Shown: positions 17,449 to 26,243, numbered from the stretch's first letter. The stretch: 64,000 nucleotides of DNA from CAXBCP01 sp047638395 (GCA_047638395.1 JBLIMV010000024.1:1-64000); one strand, 5' to 3'. Translations and numbers: made by a program. Notes: generated by a model not told the origin, from the sequence alone.

Positions 17449-18648
17449 ATGATAAAAAAGCCCCCCGGTAAGGGAGCGATCAGCGTTCTTCTGTTGATCG
17501 TATTTTTCGACATGCTGGCGTTCGGGATCATCATCCCGTTCACGCCGTTCTGGGCCGAAAGGTACGGAGCGTCGCCATTCGAGGTGACGCTGCTGTTCTC
17601 GACGTATTCGTTCTTTGCTTTTCTTTCGTCATTTCCCTGGGGCGTCATCAGCGATAAATGGGGACGTCGGCCCATCCTGTGCTTCAGCATGCTGGGCACG
17701 GCAGTATCCTTTGCCCTCGTCAGCCAGGCCGATGCGCTTTGGATGCTCTTTGCCGCCCGTGCCTTCGGGGGGCTCATGGGCGGCACGTTGCCCGTTGCAC
17801 AGGCCTATATCGCGGACGTCACGGCCCCTGAAGATCGAGCAGGGCGCATGGGAATGATGGGGGCGGCCATCGGTGCCGGTTTCGTCCTTGGCCCGGGAAT
17901 CGGCTGGGCGCTGACCCGCTTCGGCACCGGCGAGGCGGATTTCCGGACCGCGTTTATGATTGCGGCCGGCGTTGGTGCATTGGGGTTTGTCGCTGCGCTG
18001 TTACTCCTCCGCGAGCCGCCGGCCAAGGCGAAGTCGGAGGATCAGCGCAGTATTCCGGCGCGGCTGAAAGCATTTTCAGTGGCCGGCGCGACACCGGGGG
18101 TTCTCTACCCGCTCGTGATCCTCACGCTCCTGGCGTTCTGTATGGCCGGGCTCGAAGCCACCTTTGCACTCTGGACCGAACGCCAGCTTCACTGGGGTGT
18201 GCGCGAGGTCAGTATCTTCTTCCTCTTTATCGGTGGGATCATGGTGCTGGTGCAGGGCGGTATGGTCCGGCCGCTGGCAAAAAGACTGGGCGAGGCAAAG
18301 CTGGTGGTTGCCGGCACGCTGCTGATGTCGATCGGCTATGCCACCGTCCTGTTTGTTTATGCGCCGCCGCTGGCCTTTGTCGGCGGCACCCTGATTGCGG
18401 TTGGCTTCGGTCTTGCCAATCCGTCGCTGACGGCCCTGATCTCAAAGAATGCGCCGGATGAACATCAGGGAGCGGCAATGGGGGCTTCCCAGTCGGTACA
18501 ATCACTGTGCCGAATTCTGGGGCCGATTTCAGCGGGGGCGGCGTTCACCGGATTCGGGCGCGATGCGCCTTATCTTGTCGGCGCCATTATCCTGTTTATC
18601 GGGTTCCTGATTGCGATCCGGGCATTGAAGTATGCCCGGAGAGAGTGA
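17449..18648 (+). CDS. MFS transporter, TetA/TCR-like
   Basis: Twelve-helix proton-coupled antiporter-like protein of 399 aa. Seen: MFS loop 2-3 motif GVISDKWGRRPIL, helix 5 motif C region GAGFVLGPGIGWAL and FFDMLAFGIIIPFTPFW in helix 1, a pattern of the tetracycline-resistance branch. It starts nine bases after the CoA ligase and so ends the NicX-like operon. In that context it may move the substrate or a toxic intermediate rather than an antibiotic; this is inference. Confidence 0.88.
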   Translation: MIKKPPGKGAISVLLLIVFFDMLAFGIIIPFTPFWAERYGASPFEVTLLFSTYSFFAFLSSFPWGVISDKWGRRPILCFSMLGTAVSFALVSQADALWMLFAARAFGGLMGGTLPVAQAYIADVTAPEDRAGRMGMMGAAIGAGFVLGPGIGWALTRFGTGEADFRTAFMIAAGVGALGFVAALLLLREPPAKAKSEDQRSIPARLKAFSVAGATPGVLYPLVILTLLAFCMAGLEATFALWTERQLHWGVREVSIFFLFIGGIMVLVQGGMVRPLAKRLGEAKLVVAGTLLMSIGYATVLFVYAPPLAFVGGTLIAVGFGLANPSLTALISKNAPDEHQGAAMGASQSVQSLCRILGPISAGAAFTGFGRDAPYLVGAIILFIGFLIAIRALKYARRE

Positions 18649-18682
18649 CAGGACGGACAATGTGGAAAACGTTGGGGACCTG

Positions 18683-19222
18683 ATGTCAGATAAACCGTCA
18701 CCAACTCGGCATGAGTTTTTCTATAGCCGGATAACTGCCACGCTCTATCTAATTTCTACGTTGGCTCTGTTTTCTATCTGGGTGACGAGTTCTGTTGTGA
18801 AACACGGCTTCACGATGGCGATTGTTCCACCGGTCATTGTCCTCATCGCTATGGTTGGCGGTATATTTTTTTTCGCTCCGTTTCGGCGCCTATTTTTCAA
18901 GGGCCCGGTTCTCATAATAAGCGAAATGGGTTTTCAAGACCGTACCGTGATGCGTGAACCCGTCGCGTGGGAGAAGATTTCCGCTGTAAATATCAAATCC
19001 GTGATGCCTGCCGAGACCGGAAAGTTCGAGATACTTACGATCAATTATTTCAATGCTGAAGAAATTGGGAGTGAATACAAGTTCAACCTGACTGATTTGA
19101 GAGAACCTGTATCCAGTGTTTATCAGACCTTCAAAAATTTTGACGCACCTCTGGACGAGGTGACATTGGAGGAATTCACGCAAAAACGTTGGTGGCGAAA
19201 GTTCCGCTTTTACACCGACTAG
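18683..19222 (+). CDS. STM3941-like membrane protein
   Basis: Protein of about 179 aa with two membrane helices (ATLYLISTLALFSIWV and MAIVPPVIVLIAMVGGIFFF) followed by a soluble part with a PH-like pattern: LIISEMGFQDRTVM, then VAWEKISAVNIKSV. This resembles the STM3941 family, whose function is unknown. ATG 18683 is preferred; an upstream start at 18632 would overlap the MFS gene. It is less GC-rich than its neighbours and forms no obvious pathway link with them. Confidence 0.65.
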   Translation: MSDKPSPTRHEFFYSRITATLYLISTLALFSIWVTSSVVKHGFTMAIVPPVIVLIAMVGGIFFFAPFRRLFFKGPVLIISEMGFQDRTVMREPVAWEKISAVNIKSVMPAETGKFEILTINYFNAEEIGSEYKFNLTDLREPVSSVYQTFKNFDAPLDEVTLEEFTQKRWWRKFRFYTD

Positions 19223-19247
19223 TGTCGTCGAGCGATCTCCGACGGAC

Positions 19248-20090
19248 TTAATCCTCCGGATAAAACGCCTTCGACGGAATTTGCGTCCATGCTGCGGGGG
19301 CACCCGCCTGTTCGATCCGTTCATCGCGGGGCAGGGCATCGTTCCAAAATGCCGCGATAAATCGCATGCTGTTGATGCCGTTGGAGTCGTCGGAGGCAAG
19401 CCATGTTATTGGGGCCTGCATCACGTTGGGTTGAATCAGCTTTTCGCGCGGTATGCCGGATGCGTCGGGTATCATGCGGGTATTTACCGGGCCGCCCGGG
19501 ATCAGAACATTGGCCGTTACACCGGTGGCTTCCAAATCGCTGGCCATAATCGCGGTGTGGGCCTCAAGCGCGGCTTTTGTCGGGCCGTAGGCACCGGCGC
19601 CTGACAGGTACATTGTGTCGAGGCTGGTGGTGACATTGATGATCCGCCCCCAGCCTTTGTCGATCATGTAAGGAACGCAGGACTTGGCCATCAGTTGCGG
19701 GCCGAAGATATTTACCCGGAGCATCGCGTTCCACACGTCATCACCCAGCTCCCAGAATTTTGCGGGCTTAACGAAAAAATCGGGGATGCGTTCCGGCCCG
19801 ACCACTGCATCGTTGACCAGAACGTCCAGTGACCCGAAGGCGGAGACGACTTCCGCCGCTGTCGCCTTCGCCTTTTCTGCGTCGGTAACGTCACAGATCA
19901 GCGGTTTGACCGAGCCCTGTCCGCCGGCATTTTCCGCTTCGGCAGCGGCGTCCTTCAAGACCTCTTCGTCGATGTCGATCATCGCGACCTTTGCGCCGGC
20001 AGCTGCCAGCGCAACGGACATGGATCGTCCCATGCCACGTCCGGCACCGGTCATCAGGACTGTTTTTCCTTCGAGTATGCGGTCGGTCAT
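19248..20090 (-). CDS. SDR family oxidoreductase (paralogue 4 of 4)
   Basis: NAD(P)-dependent short-chain dehydrogenase of 280 aa. Seen: dinucleotide-binding TGAGRGMGRSM, acidic MIDIDEE after strand 2 (NAD preference likely), LICDVTD, active-site Ser in INVTTSLDTMY and YGPTK as the YxxxK pair. The C-terminal block around PGGPVNTRMIPDASGIPR and WLASDD is shared with the three upstream paralogues but unusual for SDRs at large. SD AGGAGA precedes ATG 20090. Last gene of the eight-gene operon. Confidence 0.92.
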   Translation of the reverse strand: MTDRILEGKTVLMTGAGRGMGRSMSVALAAAGAKVAMIDIDEEVLKDAAAEAENAGGQGSVKPLICDVTDAEKAKATAAEVVSAFGSLDVLVNDAVVGPERIPDFFVKPAKFWELGDDVWNAMLRVNIFGPQLMAKSCVPYMIDKGWGRIINVTTSLDTMYLSGAGAYGPTKAALEAHTAIMASDLEATGVTANVLIPGGPVNTRMIPDASGIPREKLIQPNVMQAPITWLASDDSNGINSMRFIAAFWNDALPRDERIEQAGAPAAWTQIPSKAFYPED

Positions 20091-20116
20091 TTGGCGTTCT
20101 CCTGGGGTGTGCGAAG

Positions 20117-20980
20117 TTATCTGTCCAACGAGGCCACGCTGTCTGGCCTGATCGCCTTGGACGGTATCTGTGCCCAGGCGGTCGGTGCGCCTGCCTGCTC
20201 CAATCGTTCTGCAAGCGGCAAAGCGTCATCCCAGAGGGCCGCGATAAACCGCATGCCACTGGTTTCGTTAGCATCGTTCGTGCACAGCCAAGCCGCCGGT
20301 GCCTGCATGACATCAGGCTGGATAAGGTCCTCGCGGGGGATACCCGTCGCCTCTGTGATCATGCGCGTATTGGCCGGGCCGCCGGGAATTAGCACATTGG
20401 CGGTTACACCGGTCCCTTCGAGATCCTTTGCCATTATACGGGTGTTCGATTCAAGAGATGCCTTGGAAGGGCCATAGGCCCCGCAACCCGACAGAAACAT
20501 CGTATCCAGACTGGTCGTGACATTGATAATCCGGCCCCAACCCTGATCCACCATATGGGGCGCGACGGCGCTTGCCATCAGTTGCGGACCAAAAGCATTA
20601 ACCGTCAGCACACGCAGCCAGAGATCGTTATCGACCTCCCAGAATTTCGGACCGTCTCCCGTAATGTCGTCTGAAAAGAACTGGGGGCCCATCGCAGCGT
20701 CGTTTATCAGGATGTCGAGGCCGCCGAAGGACGAAATTGTTTCCTGAACGACTTCCGCCGCACGTTGCGTGTCGGTGACATCTGCGGCGAGGGGAAGAGC
20801 GCATCCTTGTCCGCCCGCGGCTTCCACATCGGTGACCGCTGAGGCTAGAACGTCGTTTTCGAGATCGACCAGCGCAATTTTTGCGCCTCTGGCTGCGAGC
20901 CCTTCGGCCATGGCTTTCCCAAGGCCGCGCCCGGCCCCTGTGATCAGTGCGGTCCGTCCTTCAAGGGGTCTGTCCGTCAT
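20117..20980 (-). CDS. SDR family oxidoreductase (paralogue 3 of 4)
   Basis: Short-chain dehydrogenase of 287 aa. Seen: TGAGRGLGKAMAE, acidic LVDLEND, LAADVTDT, NVTTSLDTMFLSG with active-site Ser, and YGPSKASLE. It shares the array-specific insert around FFSDDITGDGPKFWEVDNDLW and the C-terminal MRFIAALWDDALP. ATG 20980 with GGGAGG is chosen over a start 30 codons upstream that would run into the preceding gene. It may act on a different stereoisomer or chain position from its paralogues; this is inference. Confidence 0.92.
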   Translation of the reverse strand: MTDRPLEGRTALITGAGRGLGKAMAEGLAARGAKIALVDLENDVLASAVTDVEAAGGQGCALPLAADVTDTQRAAEVVQETISSFGGLDILINDAAMGPQFFSDDITGDGPKFWEVDNDLWLRVLTVNAFGPQLMASAVAPHMVDQGWGRIINVTTSLDTMFLSGCGAYGPSKASLESNTRIMAKDLEGTGVTANVLIPGGPANTRMITEATGIPREDLIQPDVMQAPAAWLCTNDANETSGMRFIAALWDDALPLAERLEQAGAPTAWAQIPSKAIRPDSVASLDR

Positions 20981-21012
20981 CGTTCCGCCTCCCAGAATTT
21001 TTTTTGTTGAAT

Positions 21013-21849
21013 TCAGCGTTCGATCGATGTCGGCAGGATCGCCTGTTTCCCAAGCTGGGGCCAGGCACACGGAGCGGAGGATTTTTCGAGCCCCTGATCC
21101 CAGTGAGCGGCAATAAAGCGCATCCCGTTCTGATTGTCGGATTCCTCGGATGCGAGCCAGATTGCCGGTGCCTGCATGTCTTCCGGCTGGATCAGCGCGT
21201 CGCGCGGAATTCCCGTCGCGTCCGGTATCATGCGGGTATTGGCGGGGCCACCCGGGATCAGCACGTTGGCGGTGACACCGGTACCCTCCAGGTCTTTCGC
21301 CATGATTGCGGTGTGGGCTTCAAGTGCTGCTTTTGACGGCCCGTAGGCGCCCATCCCGGGTGCATACATGGCGTCCAGCGCCGTGGTGATATTGATGATG
21401 CGGCCCCATCCGTTCTGCAGCATGTGGGGCACTGCTGCGGCGGCGATCAACTGGGGGCCGGCGGCATTGATGTCCATCATCCGGACAAAAACATAGGGGT
21501 TCAGTTCCCAGAACTTGGGCGGCGCACCAAAGGGGTCGTCGCTGACGGCCTGCGGGCCGAGCGCTGCGTTGTTAAAGACGATATCGAGCCGCCCGAAATT
21601 CTCGGCGGCGTAGTGCACGGCGGTCGCGGCACTGTCCGGATCGCAGACATCTGCGCCAAGCGGGATGACGGAATCTGCACCGCTGATCGCCTGAATTTCC
21701 TGAGCGACCTGCTGAAGTTCCTCGCCGTCCAGATCGACAAGGGCCAGCTGCGCGCCCTGTTCCGAAAGCGCCATTGCCATGGCACGGCCGAGCCCGCGCC
21801 CGGCGCCGGTGACCATGATCACCTTCCCGGAGAGTTTTCCATCAGCCAT
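21013..21849 (-). CDS. SDR family oxidoreductase (paralogue 2 of 4)
   Basis: Short-chain dehydrogenase of 278 aa. Seen: TGAGRGLGRAMAMAL, LVDLDGEE, GADVCDPDS, NITTALDAMYAPGMG (here TTA replaces the TTS seen in the others, so the catalytic Ser must be judged carefully) and YGPSKAALE. ATG 21849 overlaps the end of the preceding SDR gene. An alternative ATG lies six bases upstream. The LIPGGPANTRMIPDATGIPRD block is nearly the same as in the neighbours, pointing to recent local duplication. Confidence 0.9.
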   Translation of the reverse strand: MADGKLSGKVIMVTGAGRGLGRAMAMALSEQGAQLALVDLDGEELQQVAQEIQAISGADSVIPLGADVCDPDSAATAVHYAAENFGRLDIVFNNAALGPQAVSDDPFGAPPKFWELNPYVFVRMMDINAAGPQLIAAAAVPHMLQNGWGRIINITTALDAMYAPGMGAYGPSKAALEAHTAIMAKDLEGTGVTANVLIPGGPANTRMIPDATGIPRDALIQPEDMQAPAIWLASEESDNQNGMRFIAAHWDQGLEKSSAPCAWPQLGKQAILPTSIER

Positions 21850-22708
21850 TTTCATTGCCCGTATTCTTGTTGCCACGTGGGTCGTCGTCGGGGCGGATAG
21901 TCTTGCCCCCGAGCTGGGGCCATGCGATCGGATCGCCACAGTTCTTTATATTCTCTGCGGCGTCGATTGCGGTGTTCCACAACGCCGCGCGGAAACGTCG
22001 GTTATTGATCGCGCCGCCTTCGTCCGAGACGAGCTGCAGCAGGGGCGGGACCATCACGTCCGGCTGGATCAGCTTGTCGCGGTTCTCGTAGACGCCGGTG
22101 GCGGAAATCATTCTGGTGTCTGCCGGACCGCCCGGGATCAGCACATTGCAGGTCACGCCCGTGCCGTCGACGCCGCCGGCGATCATCGTCGCCAGCGCTT
22201 CGGCGCCCGCCTTGGACGGGCCGTAGGCGCCGTTTGTGTAATTGGTCATCGTATCGAGGCTGGTTGTGACGTTAACGATGCGCCCCCAGTCCTGCGCCAG
22301 CAGGTGCGGCATCACCGCCTGTGTCATGATGAAATGACCTGTCGTGTTGACGTCGAGATAAAGCCGCCAGTCGGCGAGATCGATCTCCCAGATCATTTTT
22401 GCGTTGGATCGGTCGGTGTCACGGAAGCGTTCCGGTCCGAGACCTGCGTTATTGACCAGGATATGCAAGCCGCCGAAGGCGGCAATCGTCTCTTCGACGA
22501 TCCGTTTGGCATCGTCCGGATTCGAAACATCGCCTGCCGCGGCGATACATCCATCCCCGATCTCGGCGGCGGCCTGTTCGAGCACATCCTGGTCGAGTTC
22601 CACCAGCGTGACGTTCGCGCCGGCATCGACCAGCCCTTGTGCCATTGCCTTGCCGAGACCGCGCCCCGCGCCGGTAACGATGGCTGTTTTGCCTGTCAGT
22701 GAACTCAT
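21842..22708 (-). CDS. SDR family oxidoreductase (paralogue 1 of 4)
   Basis: Short-chain dehydrogenase of 288 aa and the most diverged of the four. Seen: TGAGRGLGKAMAQGL, LVELDQD, AGDVSNPDD, NVTTSLDTMTNYTNG with active-site Ser, and YGPSKAGAEAL. It shares PGGPADTRMI with the array but its tail differs (GDPIAWPQLGGKTIRPDDD). ATG 22708 follows the thioesterase stop by four bases; the earlier start would overlap it. It is first in the SDR run and translationally coupled to the next one. Confidence 0.92.
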   Translation of the reverse strand: MSSLTGKTAIVTGAGRGLGKAMAQGLVDAGANVTLVELDQDVLEQAAAEIGDGCIAAAGDVSNPDDAKRIVEETIAAFGGLHILVNNAGLGPERFRDTDRSNAKMIWEIDLADWRLYLDVNTTGHFIMTQAVMPHLLAQDWGRIVNVTTSLDTMTNYTNGAYGPSKAGAEALATMIAGGVDGTGVTCNVLIPGGPADTRMISATGVYENRDKLIQPDVMVPPLLQLVSDEGGAINNRRFRAALWNTAIDAAENIKNCGDPIAWPQLGGKTIRPDDDPRGNKNTGNENG

Positions 22709-22712
22709 TGGG

Positions 22713-23150
22713 TCAGTCCTTATAGCTGTCGACATCGACGATTAGCGGGGTCAGTTTTTCGCGATAGAAATCCGGCATGGGCGCCGATGTGCGCGTGTCG
22801 GGATCGAAGAAAACCTCGATGGTGTCCTGCGTTGCACACAGCACATTGGTGTCGGCGTTGTACAGGCGCAGGTGATGGCGGATCGACTTGCCGCCGACAT
22901 GGCTGAACCCGCCGCGGATGACGAGCAGGTCGCCGGCTTTCATTTCATGGACATAGTTGATCTTGATCTGTCCGACGACGAGGCTGACCCCGCTTTCGTG
23001 CATTTCCTTCTGGCTGAGGCCCGCGACGGTCCACAGGTGGAAACCCGCATCGTCGAAGTGATGGGCGTACCAACGCACGTTCATGTGGCCGATGTGGTCA
23101 CAGTGCCAGGGAAACACGACGGCGCGGTATAATTCGTAGACATTCTCCAC
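22713..23150 (-). CDS. 4HBT-like acyl-CoA thioesterase
   Basis: Hot-dog-fold thioesterase of 145 aa that hydrolyses acyl- or aroyl-CoA esters. Seen: the family signature CDHIGHMNVRWYAHHFDDAGF (first part quoted: CDHIGHMN), in which the Asp/His stretch is the 4-hydroxybenzoyl-CoA thioesterase active site, and the usual VVGQIKINYVHEMKAGD strand. GTG 23150 with AAGGAG upstream. It sits between the decarboxylase-like gene and the SDRs in the operon, so it may release the end product from CoA or rescue CoA from dead-end thioesters. Confidence 0.88.
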   Translation of the reverse strand: MENVYELYRAVVFPWHCDHIGHMNVRWYAHHFDDAGFHLWTVAGLSQKEMHESGVSLVVGQIKINYVHEMKAGDLLVIRGGFSHVGGKSIRHHLRLYNADTNVLCATQDTIEVFFDPDTRTSAPMPDFYREKLTPLIVDVDSYKD

Positions 23151-23173
23151 GTGGAATTCTCCTTACGTAAGGG

Positions 23174-24148
23174 TCAGGTATCCAGAACGGATGCGTGGAA
23201 CAATCGTTCCGGCTCGTAGGATGCGCCGATCAGTCCCTGATCCGCGCTGTAATCTATAAAATTCGCGATATTGTCACGGTTCACGGCAAAGCCCGACGGC
23301 CAGATATCAGCGCCGAAGAGGTCATTCTGATGTTCCATGGCGTTTCGGGCAAAGGCTATTTCGGAATAGCCCGGGTCTTCGTAATAATCCGCGGCGATGC
23401 GCCGGGCGGTGTCCCACATCTCGATAACGGCGCGGGGAAGCTCCGGGCTTTGTTCAACGACTTTATTTTGAAATGCCATAATGTGCATGATCGGAAAATA
23501 TCCAAGCTGGTCATAGTAGCGCTTTGCCTCTGCCATCGGGTCCGGGAACAGACGGCGGATCGCGTCGCCTGCCTCAAGTATCTCGCGCGGCGGATGCGGG
23601 AATATCATCGCATCGACTTCGCCAGACAAAAGAAGGTCTGCGCCGCGTGCACCGTCGGTCAGCCAGTCGATCCTGGCACCTTCCGGTGGTGTCCAGGCCA
23701 GGGCTTCTTCGGCTTCCATTATCCAGTGGATGTCTTCCCAGGGAACGCCGTAGAAGAATTTTAGATCGCCTTTGACGAGCACCGACATCGTTGTCTGGAA
23801 GGCCCGCAGGGCGACCTTTCGCCCGGCCAGGTCCGCTGGCGTCCGAATACCGGCATCGGCGCGAACATAAATATGGTTCTGGCTGAACAGTCGCCGCGGA
23901 AACACCGGCGTCGCGGTGAGCTCCGCACCGCGGTCGATCGCCATGATGTAGGATGAAAACGATAACTCGCAGATGTCGAACGCGTTGTCCCGCAGCATCC
24001 GCTCATGCCTGTCTCGGCCATCGCGGTGCGTATGATCAATCCCGACTTCGAGCGGCTCGATCTCGATACCTGGCGGAGGGGTGATTGCACCGGTAAAAAA
24101 AGGTACGTGCCGATCGTAGCGTTCGAGCGCCATTGTATATGTGGTCAC
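23174..24148 (-). CDS. 4,5-dihydroxyphthalate decarboxylase-like protein
   Basis: Soluble 324-aa protein of the family that contains phthalate-pathway 4,5-dihydroxyphthalate decarboxylase and resembles periplasmic binding proteins, but without a signal peptide. Seen: FDICELSFSSYIMAIDRG, RTPADLAGRKVALRAFQ, GEVDAMIFPHPP and the GYFPIMHIMAFQ block conserved between this gene and 41409-42404. GTG 24148 with GGGAGGG six bases upstream is the start; the longer frame is rejected. Databases often call such proteins ABC substrate-binding. Third gene of the operon. Confidence 0.8.
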   Translation of the reverse strand: MTTYTMALERYDRHVPFFTGAITPPPGIEIEPLEVGIDHTHRDGRDRHERMLRDNAFDICELSFSSYIMAIDRGAELTATPVFPRRLFSQNHIYVRADAGIRTPADLAGRKVALRAFQTTMSVLVKGDLKFFYGVPWEDIHWIMEAEEALAWTPPEGARIDWLTDGARGADLLLSGEVDAMIFPHPPREILEAGDAIRRLFPDPMAEAKRYYDQLGYFPIMHIMAFQNKVVEQSPELPRAVIEMWDTARRIAADYYEDPGYSEIAFARNAMEHQNDLFGADIWPSGFAVNRDNIANFIDYSADQGLIGASYEPERLFHASVLDT

Positions 24149-24200
24149 ATCATCCCTCCCTTTTATTTTCCTCAGTATAGCAGGGTAGGGACCCGGTCTG

Positions 24201-24932
24201 TCAGCCCTGCCAGCCAAGCCGGTTGCGGGCGAATTCGGGGTAGGTTTCGGAAATCTCTTCGGCTATCCGCGAATGTATCAGGGCGACCCGGTCCGGTTCG
24301 GGCGGCGCGACGGGGCCGACATCATCCGGGCAGTCGAAGTCGAAGCCGGTATTGTCGCGGACTTCTTCAAGCGTGGCACCCGGCAACAATCCGTCGAGCC
24401 GAAACCGGTGGCGTTCGCGGTCATACAGAAAGATGCACAGGCTGGTGATCAGGGCATGCGGTCCGCCGGGGCGGTGGACGCCGGGAGGACTCCAGCCCGG
24501 TGCACTGATGAAATCGACCTTGTCGACAAACACCCGGCGTGAATGTTCTTCGCGAAACAGGATGACCCGGGGCACGGAAAAGTACAGATAGGCCGAGCCG
24601 AAACTACCGGGAAAGCGCGTGTCGGGCTCCGGATAAGGACCGGTGCTCACCAGGTTGATATTACCTTCGCCGTCAATCTGCCCCCCACCGAGGAAAAATG
24701 CATCGACGCGTCCCTGTCCGGCGCGGTCGAACAGTTCCGGGCCGCCATCGTTGAACGGGTTGTGGATATTGCTGCCAAGGATGCTGGCCCGCGCGGCGCC
24801 GCCGGTCAGCGCCTGCATCAGTAAAGCTGCGCTCCCGGGAATAGGCGATGCCGTGCCGACGGCGATATTTTTGCAGCCTTCGAGCATCCGAGCGATAGCA
24901 CAGATCAGCAATTCTTCGCGGGTATATTCCAT
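24201..24932 (-). CDS. CoA-transferase family I, beta subunit (IpdB/GctB-like)
   Basis: Second subunit of a heteromeric CoA-transferase or hydrolase, 243 aa. Seen: the glycine-rich FFLGGGQIDGEGNINL loop that binds CoA, the C-terminal VFVDKVDFISAPGW and GFDFDCPDD. The Glu nucleophile of glutaconate-type beta subunits is not obvious at the expected place near residue 54, as in the IpdAB branch that opens steroid rings. Its start lies eight bases after the alpha-subunit stop. It would move CoA to the operon's acid substrate, or hydrolyse a ring CoA ester. Confidence 0.85.
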   Translation of the reverse strand: MEYTREELLICAIARMLEGCKNIAVGTASPIPGSAALLMQALTGGAARASILGSNIHNPFNDGGPELFDRAGQGRVDAFFLGGGQIDGEGNINLVSTGPYPEPDTRFPGSFGSAYLYFSVPRVILFREEHSRRVFVDKVDFISAPGWSPPGVHRPGGPHALITSLCIFLYDRERHRFRLDGLLPGATLEEVRDNTGFDFDCPDDVGPVAPPEPDRVALIHSRIAEEISETYPEFARNRLGWQG

Positions 24933-24940
24933 CAGATCAG

Positions 24941-25780
24941 TCAGGCGGCTGCCTGCTCGCCAAAAACATGCTGCTTAAGATACTCAGCCAAGCCTTCGGG
25001 CGATTTCGCGGCGCCGACGTAATCGGCGAGATGCTTGCCGTCCCGCCCATAACAATTGGCAAGCGACAGCGGCCATGCGCCACGCGCCGCATGGGCGACG
25101 GCATCGACGTAAACCGGCGGGATGGTGCCGGCCAGCATACGTTCATCCTCCATCAGGTTGCCGTCCCAGATTTCCTCGACGGTCACGAACGTACTCGCCG
25201 ACGCATGGGCCAGCAGAACGCATTCACGTTTGGGGCCGACCCAGACATTGCCATAACGGTCGCCATACGGAGCGTGAAACAGCGCCACGTCGGGCCGCAC
25301 CGCGGGCAACAAAACAATCGGGTCACCGCCGCCTTCGGCAAAGGGATTGTCGATGACCTTCCAGTCGGCGCGGTGGGCCAGGACGTCGGACCCGATGATG
25401 CCGCGTAGCGGCTGGAACGGAGAGCCTTTCTCGGATGCCTGTAATTCCGCATAAAGCGCCGGGCAGGTCGCATCGCGGATAACGATGGTGCCGTCTTGCA
25501 CCGCCCGGCGGAAACAGGGGGCGGAGCCGAATTCCCCCATGGAGACACCGCTGGTTTCTATCTCCGAGATACAGCCGGCGCCGATCAGGATATCTGCCTG
25601 CATCGAGCTGACGGGGACGGTCAGCAGCCGCAGGTTTCGCGCGCCGCGCCGGATCAATGCGCGCGTGACCTCCATCGCAACACCGCCGTCTTCCTTCGGG
25701 ACGCCGAGCAGCGCGCCGTCCGGGATGCGGCTGGCGATTTCGTCGGCGGAGATATAGCTTTCGGGAGCTTCCATGGGCAT
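24941..25780 (-). CDS. CoA-transferase family I, alpha subunit (IpdA/GctA-like)
   Basis: First subunit of the CoA-transferase pair, 279 aa. Seen: the family opening SADEIASRIPDGALLGVPKE, ALIRRGARNLRLLTVP, GIIGSDVLAHR and HAPYGDRYGNVWVG. ATG 25780 is used (a second ATG is six bases on); the 54 extra upstream codons are low-complexity and overlap the next gene's promoter. First gene of the eight-gene operon running to 19248, which is divergent from the lipocalin-like gene with only 34 bases between starts, so both promoters must be compact. Confidence 0.85.
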   Translation of the reverse strand: MPMEAPESYISADEIASRIPDGALLGVPKEDGGVAMEVTRALIRRGARNLRLLTVPVSSMQADILIGAGCISEIETSGVSMGEFGSAPCFRRAVQDGTIVIRDATCPALYAELQASEKGSPFQPLRGIIGSDVLAHRADWKVIDNPFAEGGGDPIVLLPAVRPDVALFHAPYGDRYGNVWVGPKRECVLLAHASASTFVTVEEIWDGNLMEDERMLAGTIPPVYVDAVAHAARGAWPLSLANCYGRDGKHLADYVGAAKSPEGLAEYLKQHVFGEQAAA

Positions 25781-25814
25781 ATTCTGCGACGATCCATCAA
25801 AACAGGCAAATAGA

Positions 25815-26243
25815 ATGAACAGGGATGATCTTCTCGGCACGTGGAACCTGCAGCGCTTCTGGTTTACTGACGATGACGGCGCCGAAATGGATCCGCTCGG
25901 GACAGCACCTGTCGGCAATCTGATCCTGGGAGCGGACGGCAACTACGCATTTACGATGATGCGGACGGGGCGCAGTGCCTTTGCCAGCGGCGATCTGCTC
26001 GCCGGAACCGCAGACGAAAAAGGCGAGGCCGCTGATGGTTACGTGTCCTTTGGCGGGGGATGGACGTTCGGCGATAACGCAATCACCTTTGGAATTACCT
26101 ATAGCCTGTTTCCCAACTGGGTCGGCGGTGGACAGGTCCGCCTCACATCCATGGTCGGCGAAGAATTACAGCTTCAGACAACTGGCCCCATTCTGCTGGC
26201 CGGCAAAATGCACCGCGGCGCTGCGCGCTGGCGGAAACTTTAA
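25815..26243 (+). CDS. lipocalin-like domain protein
   Basis: Small protein of 142 aa. Seen: the N-terminal LLGTWNLQRFWFTDDDG and DPLGTAPVGNLILGADGNYAFTMM patterns of the lipocalin-like (PF13924-type) fold, which usually sits next to SDR, ADH or GST genes. No signal peptide. A ligand-binding or isomerase-type role is unknown. It begins a rightward run with the MDR and the two GST genes. Confidence 0.72.
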   Translation: MNRDDLLGTWNLQRFWFTDDDGAEMDPLGTAPVGNLILGADGNYAFTMMRTGRSAFASGDLLAGTADEKGEAADGYVSFGGGWTFGDNAITFGITYSLFPNWVGGGQVRLTSMVGEELQLQTTGPILLAGKMHRGAARWRKL

